64,000 nucleotides of DNA, from NCBI RefSeq assembly GCF_028291745.1, contig NZ_JAQGNQ010000099.1:1-64000 (forward strand). The letters are read 5' to 3'. The notes beneath the pieces were generated by a model. The model saw nothing but the letters and a program-made list of their open reading frames with translations, made no database searches and was not told the DNA's origin. Position 1 is the first letter of the stretch. Each line of letters begins with the position of its first letter. Origin of the DNA: Ramlibacter sp. GTDB taxonomy: Bacteria; Pseudomonadota; Gammaproteobacteria; Burkholderiales; Burkholderiaceae_C. A program made the translations under genes and the position numbers. This document shows positions 38,593 to 48,323 of this stretch, one piece after another.

Positions 38593-39644
38593 TCGAGCAG
38601 CGTGTGATAGCCCCCGATGCCGTCAGTCTGGCGGGTGATCGTGAGGCCGGCGCGTTCGACCAGCGCGAGGAACACGGGGGAGTCGTACATCTGGCTGTTG
38701 CCGTTGGCCACGCAGCTGAAATACAGCGAGGTCTGCTGCAGGCTGAAGGCGGCCGCTTCGAAGCGCTGCCGGTCCCAGAACAATTCCAGGATCCAGATGC
38801 GGCCGTCCGGCGCCAGCGCCGCGGCGGCCTTGCGCAGGATGGCGACCACCTGGTCCTCGGAGAAGCAGTCCAGGAACTGGCTCATCCAGATCAGGTCGTA
38901 GCCGGCGGGCAGCGGCGCCTGCTCATCGAGCAGGTCGGTCGGATGCGAACGCACCCGCTGCGCGAAGCCCGCCTGCTCCAGCCGGGCACGGGCGCGCGCA
39001 AGCTGCGGCGGCAGGTCCACCAGGCCCACCTGCAATTGCGGCAGGCGCTCGAGGCAGTACTGCGCCCATTTGCCGGTGTTGCAGCCGACATCGAGCAAGC
39101 GGGTCGGCGCCGTCTGCGCCAACAGCTGGCACACCGCGGGAAAGGCGCGGTCGGAATAGAAATGATCGAAGGCGTGCCAGCTCGTGCGCGCCGGCTCGGG
39201 CATCACCGACAGCCCCTCGTAGAGCGTGGCCCAGGGACCGAGCTCGTGCAGGCCGGCGGGCCGGCCTTCCTGCAGCGAGGCATCGAGGTGGGCGGCCGCC
39301 TGGTAGCAGACGTCGCGCGTGAAATCAAAATTGACGCGCGTCATCTCGTCATCGAGCAGGAAGCGCCCGAGCTTGCCCAGCCGAAAGCGGCCCTCGGCGC
39401 GCCACACGATGTGCAGGCCGAGCCCGGCTTCGAGCAGCACGCGTGCTGCGTACGGTGCGAGGCCGGTGGACTGCTGCACCTCCTCGAGCGTGCAGCCCTC
39501 GGGGCCGCCTTGCGCCAGCGCCGCGAGCACGCCCCGGTCGCGCATGGCGGCCGTTGCCTGGAAGGCGAGCGGCGCGAAAGCCAGCCACTGGGCCGCGCTG
39601 ACGGCCTCCATGGCGGAGAGGGGATCCTTGTCGTACAGGGGCAT
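38574..39644 (-). CDS. SAM-dependent methyltransferase (O-methyltransferase type)
   Basis: 356 residues: an N-terminal winged-helix dimerisation domain (about 20-100; TLEEVQQSTGLAPYAARVLL) and a class I SAM domain with LLDVGCNTGKWAQYCL, QVGLVDLPPQLARAR and YDLIWMSQFLDCFSE. The layout is that of small-molecule O-methyltransferases (Methyltransf_2). In aryl-polyene clusters such enzymes methylate the aryl ring; here the acceptor is unknown. It ends inside the ketosynthase start. Confidence 0.8.
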   Translation of the reverse strand: MPLYDKDPLSAMEAVSAAQWLAFAPLAFQATAAMRDRGVLAALAQGGPEGCTLEEVQQSTGLAPYAARVLLEAGLGLHIVWRAEGRFRLGKLGRFLLDDEMTRVNFDFTRDVCYQAAAHLDASLQEGRPAGLHELGPWATLYEGLSVMPEPARTSWHAFDHFYSDRAFPAVCQLLAQTAPTRLLDVGCNTGKWAQYCLERLPQLQVGLVDLPPQLARARARLEQAGFAQRVRSHPTDLLDEQAPLPAGYDLIWMSQFLDCFSEDQVVAILRKAAAALAPDGRIWILELFWDRQRFEAAAFSLQQTSLYFSCVANGNSQMYDSPVFLALVERAGLTITRQTDGIGGYHTLLECRPAA

Positions 39645-39662
39645 GGCGGGGTATTCGGGATC

Positions 39663-40235
39663 TCAGGGAAGGATGCGGGTGGTGGTGCGTTCGCCCTGAC
39701 GATCGGTGACGATCAGGACGCGTAGCTGGCCGTCGGTGCCTTGCAGCTGCACGGTGTCGATCTGGCGCGAGCCCGCGCTGGCGCGCGGCTGCAATTGCGC
39801 CGACCAGACGTGCTCGTCGCCATTGACGACGATCGTGAAATCGCGTTGCAGGGCGAGGAGGTCGCCGGCGATCGCGCGGCGCGTGGCGTCGGCCAGCGCC
39901 TGCAAGGCAGGGGTCGAGCGAAAGAAGATCTGCTTGCGGCCGGCGCCGCCGGGGCCTTCCCATTCGAGCCGGTCCTCCAGCATGCGCCAGGTTTCCTGCC
40001 GCGGCTCCTCGACGCGCTTTTCCAGCGACTGCGGGGTGACGTGCAGCGTTCCGCGCGTGGTGACCGGCGCCGAGAGCCACGGCGACTCGCGCGTTTCCTC
40101 ATAACGGGCGTCGGGCCTGGGGGCGGCCTGCAGCAAGGCCTGCAACTGCGCCACCGTGAGCGCGTGGGCGAGGCCGGCCACGCCAGCCAGCGCGAGCAAG
40201 CACAGGACGCGCACGCCATGCAGCAGCGGTTTCAT
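39663..40235 (-). CDS. LolA-related outer-membrane carrier protein
   Basis: 190 residues with a signal peptide (VRVLCLLALAGVAGLAHA) and a LolA-like half-barrel (QLQALLQAAPRPDARYEETR, then GTLHVTPQSLEKRVEEPR). The same family (ApeL-like) recurs in aryl-polyene clusters and is thought to carry the lipidic product across the periplasm. The ATG at 40235 overlaps the acyltransferase by 4 bp. Gap to the methyltransferase: 18 bp. Confidence 0.72.
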   Translation of the reverse strand: MKPLLHGVRVLCLLALAGVAGLAHALTVAQLQALLQAAPRPDARYEETRESPWLSAPVTTRGTLHVTPQSLEKRVEEPRQETWRMLEDRLEWEGPGGAGRKQIFFRSTPALQALADATRRAIAGDLLALQRDFTIVVNGDEHVWSAQLQPRASAGSRQIDTVQLQGTDGQLRVLIVTDRQGERTTTRILP

Positions 40236-41119
40236 GCGCGCATCCCTTGTTCCGTCCAGAACGGATAGAAGTTGAACCAGTTGAGCGGATAGCGCCGCGC
40301 GAACGTTTCGAGCAAGCCCGCGTAGCGGTCGATCATCGGCTGCAACGCTGTCCCACGACTGTCGCGCGCGGCAGCCGCACCGAATTCGACGAACTCGATG
40401 CGATAGCGGTTGCGGCCTTCGTGCAGGCCGAAGCACATCACCACGGGGGCCGCGCTGCGCGCCGCCAGCACGTGCGGCGCCACCGGCAGACCAACGAGGC
40501 GGCCGAAGAAGTGGGTGGTCAGCGAAGCCGCCTTGCCGTCGACGCGGTCCGCGAGCAAGCCGAGGATCTCGCCGCGCTCGAGCGCCGCGTGCGCCTTGAG
40601 GTAGCTGTCGGGCCGGCCGATCTCGATCAGGCTTGGACCTTCGGCGATGCCGGCCAGGCGCCGCAGTCGCGCGCGCGGGTCCTGGCGCATCATGATGCTG
40701 ATCGGCCGGCCGTCCATGGAGCGGTGCGCCAGCATCATCAGGTCGAAGCTGCCCAGGTGCGAACCCAGGAGCACGCAACCCTTGCCTTGCGCCAGCAGCC
40801 GGTCGACCATGGGCAGGCCCACGATCTCGACTTCGAAACGGTGGAAGTCGCCGGCCGCCATGTAGACCCGGTCGAGCAAGGTCGTGGCGAAGGTGTAGAT
40901 GTGCCGGAACACCTGCGGCCAACGGGCGGGGCGGCCGTGCACCGCCTGCAGGAAGTCGGCCGAGGCACGCCGGGCGACGCCGTCGGTGAGCACGAAGTAG
41001 AGGGTGATCGGAAACAGCAGGCCGCGGCACACCGTGCGCCCGCAGGTGCGCGCCAGCCAGACGATCAGCGCGATCAGCCAGGGGCTGCCCCGTTCGGCCT
41101 TGGCCGTCCAGGCGCTCAC
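40232..41119 (-). CDS. Lysophospholipid/lipid A-type acyltransferase (HtrB/LpxL family)
   Basis: 295 residues with one N-terminal hydrophobic segment (about 14-45) and a LpxL-type acyltransferase core: CVLLGSHLGSFDLMML (HxxxxD: His-Leu-Gly-Ser-Phe-Asp), DPRARLRRLAG, GEILGLLADRVDGK, FFGRLVGLPVAPHVLA. GTG start at 41119 overlapping the ligase stop as GTGA. It likely acylates the product's lipid anchor at the inner membrane. Confidence 0.78.
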   Translation of the reverse strand: MSAWTAKAERGSPWLIALIVWLARTCGRTVCRGLLFPITLYFVLTDGVARRASADFLQAVHGRPARWPQVFRHIYTFATTLLDRVYMAAGDFHRFEVEIVGLPMVDRLLAQGKGCVLLGSHLGSFDLMMLAHRSMDGRPISIMMRQDPRARLRRLAGIAEGPSLIEIGRPDSYLKAHAALERGEILGLLADRVDGKAASLTTHFFGRLVGLPVAPHVLAARSAAPVVMCFGLHEGRNRYRIEFVEFGAAAARDSRGTALQPMIDRYAGLLETFARRYPLNWFNFYPFWTEQGMRA

Positions 41120-42822
41120 GGCGAAGCCTCCGCCAGCGGCGCCAGCACCACGCTGCCTTCGGCGATCGCCTGGTGCACGCCGTCGCGCAGCGCGCTGACG
41201 CGGAAGGACAGCGATCCCTCGCGTTGCGTGAACTGCACGCGCGCCGACTCCTCGGGCAACAGGGGCGAGGCGAACTTCACGCGCGGCAGGCGCGCCACGT
41301 CGCGGCCGGTGCGCTCCCGCACGCCGGCGAGCACGTGGTCGAGGATCAGCACGCCCGGCACGACCGGCCGGCCGGGAAAGTGCCCGGGCAGCGAAGGATG
41401 GCTGGCCGCGACGCGGAAGTGATGGTCGCTGCAGGCCGCGGGGGCAGCGGCGCCCGTCGTGCGCTGTGCCGCATGGAGCGCCTCCAGCGCCGCGCGTGGC
41501 AGCTTGCCGTTGGCGTCGCGCGGCAGCCGCTCCACCTGCAGCCAGCTGCGCGGCAGGAAGACGACGTCGATGCGCTCGCGCAGCCAGCGTTCGGCGGCGG
41601 CACGATCGAGGTGGCCGGCGTGGATCAGCACCAGTCGCTCGGTCGGCGCGTCCTCGGCCGGCAGGTAGAACACGCCGTCCTCCAGGCCGGGCAGATCCTG
41701 CAGCAGCAGGTTGAGGCCGCTCAGCGAGGCGCGCCGGCCGCCGATCTTCACCATGTCTGCGTGCCGCCCGAGCAGGGTGAAGCGGCCGTCGCCGCCGATT
41801 TCCACCCGGTCGGCCAACGTGTGCGGCGACGGAAAGTGCGTGCCGCGGGCCTGCGTGCCGTCGGCGCCGACTTCGAGACGGACATCGCCGATCGGCTGCC
41901 AGCTCGCTTGCGTGGCAGTGCGGCGCGTGGCGATCACGCCCGTTTCGGTGGAGCCGAAGATCTCCACCACCGGCGCGCTCACCAGCGCCTCGACCTGCGC
42001 GGCCAGGGTGGCTGCGAGCGGCATGGTGGAGACGAGGGCGAGCCGGCAATCCGGCAAGGTTTCGCCGGCACGGGCCAGCGCTCGCAGGTGCAGTGGCGTG
42101 GCGATCCAGGCGGTCGGTCCGCCGCATTGTTCGACGGCCGTGCGCACGTCCAGGGGCAACAGGGGCTTGCGATCCAGCACCGCCAGGCCGGTCGCCAGCG
42201 GCAGCATCACGGAGCTCTCGAAGCCGAACATGTGCTGCGGCGGCACGCTGCAGACCAGGGCCCGCAAGGCGGCGAGGCCACCGTGCACTTCCGTGTCCAG
42301 GCGGGCGGCCAGGGCGCGCGCGCCCTGTGTCAACTGCCCCCAGGTCTTGGCGTGCGGCTGCGGTGCTCCGGTGCTGCCGGACGTGTACAGCCGCACGCAG
42401 GTCTGCCGTGCATCCGGGGTCCACGCCAGCTCGCGCGGCGAGGGCAGGTGGCGTGGCACCTGGGGCAGATAGACGAGACCACCCGTGCGCGCGCCGGAGA
42501 CCGGCTGCAACAGCGTCTCATCGTCCACCACCACCATCGCGCCGGGCGTGCCCCCGAGCAGCGCCACGAGGTCGGCCAGGCCGCCGGAAGGCGGCAGCAG
42601 TTGCAGGCAGCCGCGGCGCAGCGCGGCCAGGGCGGTGATGAGAAAACCCGCGCGAGTGGCGCACAGGTTGCAAACGGGGGTGTCGGGATGCAGGCGGTCC
42701 GCGAGTTCGCGGGCGGCTGCGTGGATCTCGTGCCACGTCCAGTCGTGCGCGCCGCCGATGACGGCGGGGCGGTGCAGGAGCGAGGGGGACAGCAGTGCGG
42801 CCATCGTCTTGGGGTCGCTCAC
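41116..42822 (-). CDS. Acyl-AMP ligase fused to FabA/FabZ-like dehydratase (ApeH-ApeI-like)
   Basis: 568 residues. Residues about 1-445 are an adenylate-forming ligase with a P-loop VRLYTSGSTGAPQ, VEIFGSTETGVIATR and the C-terminal Lys in PRDANGKLPRAAL. The last about 115 residues form a hotdog dehydratase with SHPSLPGHFPGRPVVPGVL, matching FabA/FabZ and ApeI (His in GHFPG). In aryl-polyene clusters these are usually two genes. The ligase would activate an aryl or acyl starter for loading on ACP, and the dehydratase would work with the ApeP-like protein. The GTG overlaps the COG4648 gene (GTGA). Confidence 0.82.
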   Translation of the reverse strand: MSDPKTMAALLSPSLLHRPAVIGGAHDWTWHEIHAAARELADRLHPDTPVCNLCATRAGFLITALAALRRGCLQLLPPSGGLADLVALLGGTPGAMVVVDDETLLQPVSGARTGGLVYLPQVPRHLPSPRELAWTPDARQTCVRLYTSGSTGAPQPHAKTWGQLTQGARALAARLDTEVHGGLAALRALVCSVPPQHMFGFESSVMLPLATGLAVLDRKPLLPLDVRTAVEQCGGPTAWIATPLHLRALARAGETLPDCRLALVSTMPLAATLAAQVEALVSAPVVEIFGSTETGVIATRRTATQASWQPIGDVRLEVGADGTQARGTHFPSPHTLADRVEIGGDGRFTLLGRHADMVKIGGRRASLSGLNLLLQDLPGLEDGVFYLPAEDAPTERLVLIHAGHLDRAAAERWLRERIDVVFLPRSWLQVERLPRDANGKLPRAALEALHAAQRTTGAAAPAACSDHHFRVAASHPSLPGHFPGRPVVPGVLILDHVLAGVRERTGRDVARLPRVKFASPLLPEESARVQFTQREGSLSFRVSALRDGVHQAIAEGSVVLAPLAEASP

Positions 42823-43220
42823 GGGGCCTTGCCTCGTGCGGGTCGCCAGACCTGCAGCGTATCCCTGAACTGCTGCAGCACGCCGGGAAAGCGATGGGCG
42901 GGGAAGAGGTGGGGTCGCAGCCAGTGCTCACCCAGGAAGAGGAGGGCCGTGCCGCTCCAGACCAGCATGCCGGACCACGCAGCCGCGCGTGGCGCGCCCA
43001 GGCCAAGCAGGGCGGCCAGGACGAAGTAGGCGCACCACACCGCGGTGAGGCGACGGGTATACAAAACGAGCTGCGGCGGCAAGCCCGGTTCGCTGACCCG
43101 GGCAATGCGCGTGATCAGGGCTTCGTGCCCCGGCCGCAAGGTGCGGCCGAAGAACAGGGCCAGCCATCCCGTCATCAGGAAGGAAAGCGCGCGCCACGCG
43201 ATGCCGACATCGAACGCCAC
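42819..43220 (-). CDS. COG4648-family membrane protein
   Basis: 133 residues with about three to four hydrophobic stretches and the family segment FGRTLRPGHEALITRIAR. Proteins of this group occur in aryl-polyene and related clusters next to the ACP; function unknown, possibly a membrane scaffold. Start at ATG 43220, 15 bp after the ACP stop. Confidence 0.7.
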   Translation of the reverse strand: MAFDVGIAWRALSFLMTGWLALFFGRTLRPGHEALITRIARVSEPGLPPQLVLYTRRLTAVWCAYFVLAALLGLGAPRAAAWSGMLVWSGTALLFLGEHWLRPHLFPAHRFPGVLQQFRDTLQVWRPARGKAP

Positions 43221-43235
43221 GCGCCATCCCCCCGA

Positions 43236-43523
43236 TCAGCCCTGCGCCCGAGCGGTCCCGAGGTAGGCGGCCAGGCTTTCCAGCGAGCCGAAGATGGCGT
43301 CGTTCTCGGGGTTGTCCGCGGCCAGCTTGACGCCATAACGCTGCTGGATGATCAGCGAGATCTCCAGCAGGTCGAGCGAGTCGAGGTCGAGGCCGCCGCC
43401 GAACAGCGGGGCCTTCAGGTCGACCTGGCTGGCGTCGACGTCTTCGAGGTGGAGTCCCTCGACGAGCAGCACGGCGAGTTCTCTCGCCTCGATCGTCGGG
43501 CGATCGCCGAGGGTGACGCTCAT
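43236..43523 (-). CDS. Acyl carrier protein
   Basis: 95 residues, four-helix ACP with the phosphopantetheine serine in GLDLDSLDLLEIS (Ser49). The N-terminus (SVTLGDRPTIEARELAVLL) is slightly longer than in AcpP. It carries the growing polyene or acyl chain. It is the only ACP in the operon. Its ATG overlaps the lipoprotein stop by 4 bp. Confidence 0.88.
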   Translation of the reverse strand: MSVTLGDRPTIEARELAVLLVEGLHLEDVDASQVDLKAPLFGGGLDLDSLDLLEISLIIQQRYGVKLAADNPENDAIFGSLESLAAYLGTARAQG

Positions 43524-43912
43524 GACGCGGACAACTGCGCGTTGATGCCGCGCGTCAGGTTCTGGATCCAGCCGTTGTAGTTCTTGTGGATCGTGCCGCC
43601 CTTCTCGTCCAGGTTGACGCTGGAGCGGTATTGCACGCTGTACGACTTGGGCGAATAGGGGATCGCGACCACGGCCGTGTGGTTGCGCAGTTGCAGCGTG
43701 CCCAGCAGCATGCCGGGGCCTTCTTCCTTCATCTGCCAGCCGAGCGCGGAGCCGGCGCGGACGATGGCGCCGCGGACTTGTTCGTTGCTCAGGGCCTTGC
43801 CCGAGGCGGTGGCGACGGGGGCTTCGCTGACGTTCATGATCGGCGCGGCGACGCAGCCAGCGAGGGCGGCGGCGGCGAGCACAACGGTGGCCAGCTTGAC
43901 GGACACGGACAT
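43520..43912 (-). CDS. Small lipoprotein, first gene of the polyene-like operon
   Basis: 130 residues. A signal peptide ends in the lipobox LAGC (about 17-20), giving an outer- or inner-membrane lipoprotein. The rest (SNEQVRGAIVRAGSALGWQM, GMLLGTLQLRNHTAVVAIPY, SVQYRSSVNLDEKG) has no family I recognise. AGGAGAA at 8 bp fixes the start at 43912; the frame is open 65 codons further upstream but without lipobox placement. Overlaps the ACP gene by 4 bp, so it belongs to the operon. Confidence 0.75.
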   Translation of the reverse strand: MSVSVKLATVVLAAAALAGCVAAPIMNVSEAPVATASGKALSNEQVRGAIVRAGSALGWQMKEEGPGMLLGTLQLRNHTAVVAIPYSPKSYSVQYRSSVNLDEKGGTIHKNYNGWIQNLTRGINAQLSAS

Positions 43913-44257
43913 GGATCGGTTCTCCTGAAATTTCTCGTTCGACTGTTGTGACGTGCCAGCGCTGCCGGCGCGACGCCCGGGATTCGACGCGGGGCTATCC
44001 TCGGGCGACCGGATTTTGCCCGACCGTAGTAAGGGGAGTTGGCGGGCGCGGCCGATAAACAACAGTCTCCTCACCCTGAAGGGGGACAGGCTGTAATTTT
44101 GTCGCACGCCGCCGGGGCGTTCTGCCCATCAGTTCACCGCGCAGCGCCGGAAGGAAGACGGCAAACGCATCACCCGCCCTCCGGCCTGGTGCCGGACGGC
44201 ATGACCCTGGTCGATGGCGGTACGAGCAGAAGGCCCGCGCCCGCCCTGAGCCACGCG
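43913..44257. other. 345-bp region upstream of the polyene-like operon
   Basis: It should hold the promoter of the minus-strand operon. I find no convincing -35/-10 pair. A short palindromic run around 44090 (CCTGAAGGGGGACAGG) may be an operator or terminator stem. No gene is supported. Confidence 0.4.
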
Positions 44258-44620
44258 CTAGCCGGCCTGTCGGTCCCAACCGGAGGCGAACTCGTCGTCG
44301 GTCGCCAGCACCCACAGGGCGAGGGCGATCACCGTGCTGCCCGTGAGCAGGGCATTCTGCAGCGCCGCGGGATTGCCGTCGAAGCCGAGCACCACCGGCA
44401 ACAGCATCAGCACCACGCCGAGCGCCACGTCGAGCCACTCTTCCCAGGCTTGCGAGACCTGCATCGCCTCGATGCTGGAGGCGATCAGCAGGGCGCCCAG
44501 GGCTGCCGTGCTGACGGCGGCGACGATCACGCCGTGGAAGCCGAGGATCCAGGGGGACACGATCAGCCAGGCCCCGAGGAGGGCGTTGGCCGGGTCCTGC
44601 CAGTGCTTGACGCGCTTCAT
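44258..44620 (-). CDS. SPW-repeat membrane protein
   Basis: 120 residues with four hydrophobic segments and two SPW motifs (PF03779): LGAWLIVSPWILGFHG and the degenerate ALGVVLMLLPVVLGFDG. AAGGAGT precedes the ATG at 44620. Function unknown; proteins of this kind often lie near stress or metabolic genes. Not part of the polyene operon, which starts in the same direction 345 bp further on. Confidence 0.82.
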   Translation of the reverse strand: MKRVKHWQDPANALLGAWLIVSPWILGFHGVIVAAVSTAALGALLIASSIEAMQVSQAWEEWLDVALGVVLMLLPVVLGFDGNPAALQNALLTGSTVIALALWVLATDDEFASGWDRQAG

Positions 44621-44687
44621 GACGGACTCCTTCGGCCGCGCGGGGCGGCCTGTGCGGAGCCATCTTAGTCCCGCGGCGGCTGCCTTG

Positions 44688-45524
44688 TCACTGGCCGGCG
44701 ACGCTGCTGCCGCGGCCGTAGTAGGCCTGCACGGTGTCCCAGGCCACGGTCTGCAGGTGCCGCGCCACGGCGGGCTCGAGGCCGGCGGTGTACGAGGAGC
44801 CCACCGGCGAGCGCTTGAACAGCGACGCATACACCGTGGCCGCGGCCAGGTAGGTGCCGGCGAGGCTGGGATGGCGCTTGTCCGATGCGTAGAGATTCAG
44901 GTCCGGCCGCTGCGCCACCGAGCGGGCGAAGGCCAGGCCGGCGGGGATCACGAAGGCGTCGTTGTTGTTGCCCTCGCGCGTGTACGCCTCGGCGAGTTGC
45001 GCCGTCATCTCCGGCTTGTCCTGGTAGGCCCACGACATGAAGAACACCGGCTTGGCGCCATGGCGCCGGAACGTGTCGGCATTGAGCTTCGCGTTCCTGA
45101 CGAACACCGGCGCGAGCTGCGGATGGATCGGGCACTGGCTGCAGTCCATCACGATCGCCACGTCGAACAGGCGATCGAGCTTGTTGAAGGTGATGTTGTT
45201 GTTGGCGTCGAACGAATAGCTGCCGATCGCATTCGGCCGGAAGTACGACTCCACGTCGTGCCAATCGAAGCCCGAGCCGCTGATGGTCACCGAGGTGCCG
45301 CGATGGCGGAAGCCCGGCATGCCGGCCGCGATGAACTGACCGACGTGGCCGTGCATGCTGTTGTTGTAGTAGAAAAAGCTGTTGCCGATCCAGATGGCGG
45401 AGGCCGGATCGGTGATGCCCGCGTCGGTGAGCTTGGGTCGTGTGGCGGTCTGCGCCTGGACGGCGCCAGCCGCGAGCAGGAGGGATAGGACGAAGCCGGT
45501 GAGAAAACGAGAGAGCTGGGACAT
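44688..45524 (-). CDS. Secreted SGNH-hydrolase-like protein
   Basis: 278 residues with a signal peptide (LSLLLAAGAVQAQ). The GDSL-like block IWIGNSFFYYNNSMHGH and the C-terminal SDKRHPSLAGTYLAA (Asp-x-x-His) suggest an SGNH-type esterase. GAGGAG upstream sets the start at 45524. The substrate is unknown. The upstream gap holds an inverted repeat. Confidence 0.6.
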   Translation of the reverse strand: MSQLSRFLTGFVLSLLLAAGAVQAQTATRPKLTDAGITDPASAIWIGNSFFYYNNSMHGHVGQFIAAGMPGFRHRGTSVTISGSGFDWHDVESYFRPNAIGSYSFDANNNITFNKLDRLFDVAIVMDCSQCPIHPQLAPVFVRNAKLNADTFRRHGAKPVFFMSWAYQDKPEMTAQLAEAYTREGNNNDAFVIPAGLAFARSVAQRPDLNLYASDKRHPSLAGTYLAAATVYASLFKRSPVGSSYTAGLEPAVARHLQTVAWDTVQAYYGRGSSVAGQ

Positions 45525-45631
45525 GGTGTCTCCTCGCAGGGTGCGGGGCGCCAGCATAGCTGCTGCGGGCGCGGCCGCGGTGATCCGGGCTTGGTGCTTC
45601 CCCGCTTGCCATGGCCCGCGCTTCGCGGGTG

Positions 45632-45745
45632 GTGGGGTCGCTACGCGATCCCACCCTACCGAGCGCGCTTGCCATTGTGTGGGGGTCGACGCGATCCCTC
45701 CCGACGCAGCATCAGCCGTAGGGTGGGATCGCGCAGCGACCCCAC
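45632..45745. repeat. 28-bp inverted repeat pair between argG and the SGNH gene
   Basis: GTGGGGTCGC...CCACCCTAC (45632-45659) and its reverse complement with one mismatch (45718-45745) face each other over 58 bp. The loop contains a third, degenerate copy (GGGGGTCGACGCGATCCCTC). This is a dispersed-repeat type common between genes in this group of bacteria (inference) and may form a long hairpin. Confidence 0.7.
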
Positions 45746-45754
45746 CGGACCCCT

Positions 45755-47095
<1,341 letters not shown>

Positions 47096-47413
47096 TCAGC
47101 CGAAGTGGCAGATGTAGTGATAGGGCTCGGCGACGCGGATCTCGAAGCTGGAGTTCGCGGGGATCGCGAACTGCTCGCCCGCGGCGGACTTCTTCCACTC
47201 GCTGCTGCCGGCCAGCTTGTACTCGCAGGCGCCGCCCACGCACTCCATGATTTCCGGCGCGCCGGTGTTGAAGGTGAGGCTGGACTGCAGGATCACGCCC
47301 ACCGACTTCTTCGTGCCGTCGGCGAGCGTGATGCCGTGGCTCACGCACTTGCCGTCGAAGTAGACGTTGGCCTTGGTGGTGACGGCAACGCCGTCGATTC
47401 GCTCGGTGGTCAT
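47096..47413 (-). CDS. ppnP: Pyrimidine/purine nucleoside phosphorylase PpnP
   Basis: A 105-residue cupin (YaiE/PpnP) that phosphorolyses several nucleosides. Seen: VYFDGKCVSHGITLADGTKK, GVILQSSLTFNTGAPEIMEC and the C-terminal FEIRVAEPYHYICHFG. The ATG at 47413 starts MTTERIDGVAV; a longer upstream frame overlaps another gene's region and is a shadow. Lies directly before argG. Confidence 0.9.
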   Translation of the reverse strand: MTTERIDGVAVTTKANVYFDGKCVSHGITLADGTKKSVGVILQSSLTFNTGAPEIMECVGGACEYKLAGSSEWKKSAAGEQFAIPANSSFEIRVAEPYHYICHFG

Positions 47414-47512
47414 GGAGAAGCTTCCGGGGAAACCGCCAATTTTAGGCGAGCGCCGCAGCGCCCTTGCCCGGACCCTCCCCCGGAGGGAAGGGAGCAAAAC
47501 CGGACGCCCAAG

Positions 47513-47536
47513 AAAAAAGCCGCCTCGCGGCGGCTT
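47513..47536 (-). terminator. Intrinsic terminator after the glycine-zipper gene
   Basis: AAGCCGCC (47517-47524), loop TCGC, GGCGGCTT (47529-47536); on the minus strand it is followed by TTTTTTCTT. It lies 20 bp beyond the stop of the upstream gene. Confidence 0.85.
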
Positions 47537-47556
47537 CCCTGCGGGCACCGAAGTGC

Positions 47557-48219
47557 TCAGCGCCAGTGGCGATGGCCACCGCCGAACACGAAGCCCAGCG
47601 ACACGCCCACCGGCGAATACGGCTGGTAGTACGGGTAGTACGCCGGGTAGGCGGGGTAGGCAGGATAGGCGGCGTACGGCTGGTACATGATGGGCGCCGG
47701 GGCGACCATCGTGGCGACACCCTGCATCGGCGGGGCGGTGACCACGCCGCCCTGGGCGACGTTGTTGCCCACGGGCGAGACCTGCAACTGCACGGTACGA
47801 CCCGGGTCGTACGGCATCTGCGTCGTGTACTGGCGACCGGCGTATTCGTAGGTCACGTTGTAGCCGACCGTGCGGTTCTCGTACGTGCTTTCCGTCATGC
47901 AGTTCGGCTGGACGTAGCGGTGGTTGTTGGCTTCCACGTTGTTGCCGACGATGGCGCCCAGAACGGTGCCACCCACGATGGCCGCCGCGTGGCCGGCCCC
48001 GGCGCCCACGGCGCTGCCGATGGCACCACCGGCCAGGGCGCCGAGCAGGCCGCCGCCACCGGAGGTGGGGCCCTGGACGACGCCGCCCGGTGCGCACACC
48101 TGGCGCGGCACGGCGACTTGCTGGATCACGGGCGTGCTGGAGACGACCTGGCCGACTTCCTGCGCAGCGGCGCCAAAGGCAAGCAGGCCAAGCGCGGTGA
48201 AAAGAAAGGTCTGTTTCAT
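47557..48219 (-). CDS. Secreted glycine-zipper protein
   Basis: 220 residues: signal peptide (FLFTALGLLAFGAAAQ), a Gly-zipper 2TM segment (about 55-92; GGGLLGALAGGAIGSAVGAG, then GGTVLGAIVGNNVE), a beta-rich middle (YNVTYEYAGRQYTTQMPYDP) and a Tyr/Pro/Ala repeat tail (YPAYPAYPAYYPYY). Similar proteins sit in the outer membrane or envelope. Role unknown. Its own terminator follows. Confidence 0.75.
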   Translation of the reverse strand: MKQTFLFTALGLLAFGAAAQEVGQVVSSTPVIQQVAVPRQVCAPGGVVQGPTSGGGGLLGALAGGAIGSAVGAGAGHAAAIVGGTVLGAIVGNNVEANNHRYVQPNCMTESTYENRTVGYNVTYEYAGRQYTTQMPYDPGRTVQLQVSPVGNNVAQGGVVTAPPMQGVATMVAPAPIMYQPYAAYPAYPAYPAYYPYYQPYSPVGVSLGFVFGGGHRHWR

Positions 48220-48323
48220 GGCAAGAACTCGTTGAGCTGAGGGACTACGGATGCTGAAAGTCTAGACAGACCCTGCCTCGGCTGCACGTGATGATGGGTA
48301 AAGGCCGCGTAAAAATAGGTCGC

